From assembly GCA_025267735.1 (NCBI GenBank), contig CM046293.1, forward strand, positions 11,370,560 to 11,434,559: a stretch of DNA of 64,000 nt. Reading direction: 5' to 3'. The position numbers and the translations under genes are program-made. Below are positions 60,244-64,000 of this stretch, piece by piece. The notes under the pieces are model-generated. The model was not told the DNA's origin. It saw nothing but the letters and a program-made list of their open reading frames with translations, and ran no database searches. Numbering within the stretch: position 1 is the first letter of the stretch; each line of letters begins with the position of its first letter. The stretch is from Mactra quadrangularis. Taxonomy: Eukaryota > Mollusca > Bivalvia > Venerida > Mactridae.

Positions 60244-61990
60244 ATTTCGGAAATCCGCCGTTCTATTGGATGATTTTATAAGCACTGAAAATGACGTACG
60301 GGGGAAACAGAGAAAATCCCCTGTTCGATTGGATGGCCCTGACACGCGCGAAAAAATAAAGGCCACACTATTGTAATGCAGTGTTTTACGAAATTTTGCT
60401 TCGTTCGTAGATTATTTTTTTTGTGTAGACTTCTATTGCTTTCCAAAGTGTTTTTTTATTTTGTAACAATAAAAAGTTACGTGTCAAACACAATATTTTA
60501 TGGGTAAAATGAATTACGTCTCCAGATGTGAACCGGTTTCTAGTAAAAAGTCTGATATATTACCCAATAATTATTAAGTTAGCCTCACTACGTCCAGTTT
60601 CCGGGGTTTACACTTTGAGAGTCACAGCTCCACATATATTTATTAATCCGCAGAGTTATTGGTACGTAACGTTTAAGAATAAATTCATAATTTTTGTTCG
60701 GTCACATTTATATCAAAATCGAAGCGGGTTAACGGGTTTCTGTCAATTCATGTCAAATTCATTACGCATTATCGTCCACATGTTGACCTACTTCCGTTTA
60801 CAGAAAAACAAGCGTCTGACGATCCCGATTATTGGATAAAATCGGCGCGGAGTGTAATACGTAAAACACGGTATTTTTTGAAAATTTCGGACCAGTGCTC
60901 GGTCACCTTGTTTCACTTAGAATATACATAAATATGTGAGATTTTTATCTACAATTGATAGATTATTGTATAAATATTATAAATTTAAATAAATCATAAT
61001 ACTTCTTGAATTATTATAATAATTATAAGTGAAAAAGACAAGGCTGTCCAAATTCGATTTTCTAGCCCCTAGGATTTTCTAGCGGAAAACAGCAGGTGCG
61101 CTCGTATCTATCGTCTGCATAAACAGATAAGCGTCTAGATGATCATGATTTGGGGTTTTCCGCGAGCGTTCGACAGGTATGACTAAAATTAGAAACAATA
61201 CGCGAGGTCCCCTTTTTAATTAATCGAAATTTGCTAGGGGTGACCGAGCATTGGTAGTGACCGAGCATAGGTAGCTGACTCTAAACAACATTGAACGGGC
61301 AACGGAGATCAAAACAATGGTAAGGATTATTAACGGTCGATTTCACCAAGGTCAGATATGCTCACAAGCTGCAGGTTATCAGTGTACGGCAATTGCATTG
61401 GCTGTTATATTGTTTACGGTAGGCAATCATGTGCCAAGTCTGCGAAACTGGTCTGCAAATGTTGTTGATGAAGTGATGATGCGTGGTCACAACTTGTATG
61501 AGCAAATACTAACGGAGGTCACGGAATCAAAAAATAGGTTTTCACAATGCAATTATCAAAAATCTTCTTGTCTGAAACTACAAGGCCTGGAGCTTTCATA
61601 TTTGGTATATAACATCATCTAGAGGTCCTCCATCACAGTTGTTCAAATTATGCCCCTGGGTCGAAATTGACCCCACCCCATGAATCACAATATTACATTG
61701 AATTATATAAGGAAAAGTTCAAACAACATCTTCTCTTGAACCGCTTATGATAATTTGCCCCAACTCAACAGGAATGGTCCGCGGGTGGTTTCCTACCAAA
61801 ATTGTTCAAATAGGTCTGATTGGTTGAATAAGTAGGTCACTGGGTCAAAAAAATAGGTTTTAACATTAGTGGTCCTCTGTAAATGGCTCTTCTGTGACCT
61901 TTGACCTTTTCCTCAGGTGAGCACCCAGGGCCCTTTGGATCCTCTTGTTTTTAAATCGACGCCGTTTGTCTTTTTTAAAGACATCTCTTG
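60244..61990. mobile_element. Composite repeat insertion, inverted copy
   Basis: Mirror of 20298-22051. The junction with spacer DNA at about 60235-60244 is deleted relative to the left arm. Contains the protease-like fragment at 61317-61622. Confidence 0.6.
61317..61622 (+). pseudogene. Cysteine-protease-like fragment, inverted copy
   Basis: The same 101-codon frame as at 20667-20972 with one visible change near the start (GQICSQAAG against GQISSQAAG). Confidence 0.35.
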
Positions 61991-62274
61991 TTTAAAATAA
62001 CAATAATAATACAAATTATATTTACTGATAATAAAATCACCCTTCTCATATTAGTGTTTTTATATCAGCCCAATTTTTACAAGAGTTGCTTAAAACGTAG
62101 GGTTCATATAGGCGGATCCAGCGGGGGGGGGGGGTCGGACCCCCCCTAGAATTTGGAAAATGTACCTGTCCATTAGTGTATTTCTTGACTGTAAGTCATT
62201 TTAAAGTAGCATGGGATATATGTTAATGTGTATGTATTATTATATGTGTGCGTATTTAACGAGTGTGAGGACTC

Positions 62275-62935
62275 TGGTGCCAGTGGGTTTAACGCCGTGT
62301 CGAAAAACATTATTGTCTTTTTACTTAGGCAAGCTCACCTAACCTAGGTTTCCTGGACCTTTGTCTATAACCAAGACTAACTAACCCTTCCAAACGTTCG
62401 ACATCTTTTCCATTATATTATACATAATATAATGTACACTATTTTTCCTTTTTTAGAACGGACTAAGCATTGATTGGGTGAAAATGTTTAGTACAGATCC
62501 TGCAAAGGCGTGCCTTCAGATTTAAATTGACCATGTAAATGTGATATTTTTTACCAGTCTAGGCTGTATATAATATCTTTATACAATACAAACAAAATAT
62601 TTAGCCCTAAACTTGTATGAAGGGCATGTTTCTTCATTTTTTTTTACCATAATTACGTATTTTTGCTATGGGTTATATATATATGTGGGTGATCACCGTG
62701 GGATTCATTTAAATTTCTTTCTTTTTTTGTATGTCTGTTTATAATAAATTTCATTCTGTTTGCTATTAACATGTTGTATGTTTAGAGCAATAAAGGTTGT
62801 TGTTGTACCAAATCAATGGAGGAAAATCAACATTGTCAAATTTCCATAGAAGGGTATAACTATTCCAGGTGAGGCTCTAACAAGCAACCCCCCTTAGGGA
62901 CACTTGATTCGAAATCCTGAGCGTGAACCTTAAAG
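62275..62935 (-). mobile_element. SINE split by a LINE 3' end, downstream of unit 11
   Basis: Mirror of 19370-20015. Confidence 0.65.
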
Positions 62936-63151
62936 ACACGGACACAGAACTATGATTTTACTGTAAACAATAATTAAAACAAAGACATTTTGTTTTTACA
63001 TGCAGGTATACGTACGTATACATATTTCTTAATAGTTTAGAAAATAAACGTCTGTACTAGACAAACCAAATATTAAGTTGATAAATTGTCATTTGCATTT
63101 CATTTATTAATGGACTATAAATGAATAAAATGTAGTAAGATGACAAATGGT

Positions 63152-63789
63152 TCACCAGAACCAATCATCGTCGTTGCCTTCGTCATCCTTGCTTTCGTCA
63201 TCTTGTTTTTGTTCATATTGTCCCCAGCTGAAGTAATTCACTCTCAAGTTAGACTTATCAAAACCATTTTCTAACATATCAGCTGATATTCTCTTTTCAC
63301 ACCATTTCTCACAACATTTCAGTGAACAACAATCATGGAACACCATGTTAACTGTGTTAAGAAGTCGCCTCTGTAGTAACTTTTGGTACAATGGCTTTTC
63401 TGGTCGTTCACCTCGTCGTGAAATTGGCTTAGGTTTTACACTAGGTCCTGCTTTACATACACATGAGTTGGAGCACTCTTGAATCTCATTTAAATTTTCT
63501 TTCGGCACTTCAGGGATACTTGCGCGTGGGTTTTCAGAACCCAGTCGAAACTTGATCTTTGGTCTTTTCATTTCGCTTACTGTATCAGCGTCTTCAACAG
63601 ACTTTCTCTTTTTATTTTTCTCATCTGTATGTGGTTTGTTCTTAATGGGGATGTTTTCATGTGCATTGCTATTCACTTTGACTTTATTTTCATCATTTGC
63701 CATCATTTTCTTGACTTTGCATTCATCACTATCACCACCAGTGTTTTCATCAATACGTCTTTTGGAACCTCTTGCCTTTGTTGTATGGT
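63152..63789 (-). CDS. Orphan gene family, unit 11 (exon 4, partial gene at window edge)
   Basis: A complete 638-nt exon 4 on the minus strand, with the acceptor AG at 63790-63791 and stop at 63152-63154. The frame is fully open through CSNSCVCK, CCSLKCCEKWC and the acidic tail ending DDDWFW. It differs from unit 3 exon 4 by one residue (QKQDD against QNQDD). Exons 1-3 lie beyond the window, so whether it shares the unit 3 exon 3 deletion cannot be seen. Confidence 0.7.
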
Positions 63790-64000
63790 CTGGAAAATGA
63801 AAATAGAACACATGAGTTTTTTAAATGAAAATCTTTAGCTTAATGATATTTTACTGTTTTCATATACATGTAACAGTAATCAGATATGTGTAATTTCAAG
63901 TTTTGTTCCACTTGCCCACGTACAATTGCAACATTAAAATCAACTTGTCCAGAATCAAAACTCACTTGCCCAGAAGTTCAATACTCGGAAAAAAATATAG

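Larger units (their letters stand above)
47054..64000 (-). repeat. Right arm of the giant inverted repeat
   Basis: Reverse complement of about 18293-35521, still matching at the window edge. It lacks about 350 bp of spacer (22052-22400 equivalent; junction near 60235). In the unit 10 region it shares variants with unit 8, not unit 4 (the 26-bp stretch and ctagtttggcgg), so the arms are mosaics. Confidence 0.85.

Noticed and set aside
60125..60376. 83-aa frame near the right-arm deletion
   Set aside because: It crosses the junction between spacer and composite insertion, so it is a chance product of the deletion; the left arm has no equivalent.

Overview
The window is AT-rich eukaryotic DNA with small exons, GT-AG introns, TATA promoters, tRNA-derived SINEs, a LINE tail and many MITE-like elements. 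The SINE bodies and several repeats resemble those I associate with bivalve mollusc genomes. That assignment is inference from memory, not a database result. I see no prokaryotic operon, CRISPR array or rRNA.

The backbone is an array of one multi-exon gene that I do not recognise, present as eleven complete, broken or partial copies (units 1-11). Each copy has the same architecture: a dense cluster of ACGT/CRE-like sites, a TATA box, and four exons. Exon 1 is 56 nt, exon 2 is 125 nt (phase 2 to 1), exon 3 is 156 nt (phase 1 to 1), and exon 4 is about 640 nt. The ancestral protein is about 324 residues: basic, with nuclear-localisation-like patches, a Cys-rich segment and an acidic tail ending WFW. 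Unit 2 (9323-12127) has the only continuous four-exon reading frame inside the window (293 aa, changed C-terminus). Unit 3 has an intact exon 4 but a 1-nt deletion in exon 3. Units 1, 5, 7 and 9 carry clear lesions. Units 4, 8 and 10 lack exon 4, unit 6 is exon 3 only, and unit 11 is cut by the window edge.

Layout: 1-18.3 kb holds units 1-3 in tandem on the plus strand. 18.3-35.5 kb (end of unit 3, units 4 and 5, then a fold-back element) is the left arm of a very large inverted repeat. 35.5-47.05 kb is a spacer built from direct re-duplications of the same material (units 6-8). 47.05-64.0 kb is the right arm on the minus strand (units 9-11), and it runs off the window. Arm identity is very high where I compared coding exons, so the rearrangement is recent, or an assembly product.

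The intergenic and intronic DNA is crowded with non-autonomous elements: tRNA-headed SINEs (one with 13-bp target duplications), a LINE 3' end nested in a SINE, several TIR elements, a Helentron-like element, a fold-back element with arrays of an 11-bp motif, a 522-bp long-TIR element carrying what looks like a helicase N-terminal fragment, and a composite insertion carrying what looks like a cysteine-protease fragment. Shared and private insertions give a relative order: unit 1 split first, then the LINE hit the lineage of units 2, 3, 5 and 7, and then the segmental and inverted duplications copied everything.
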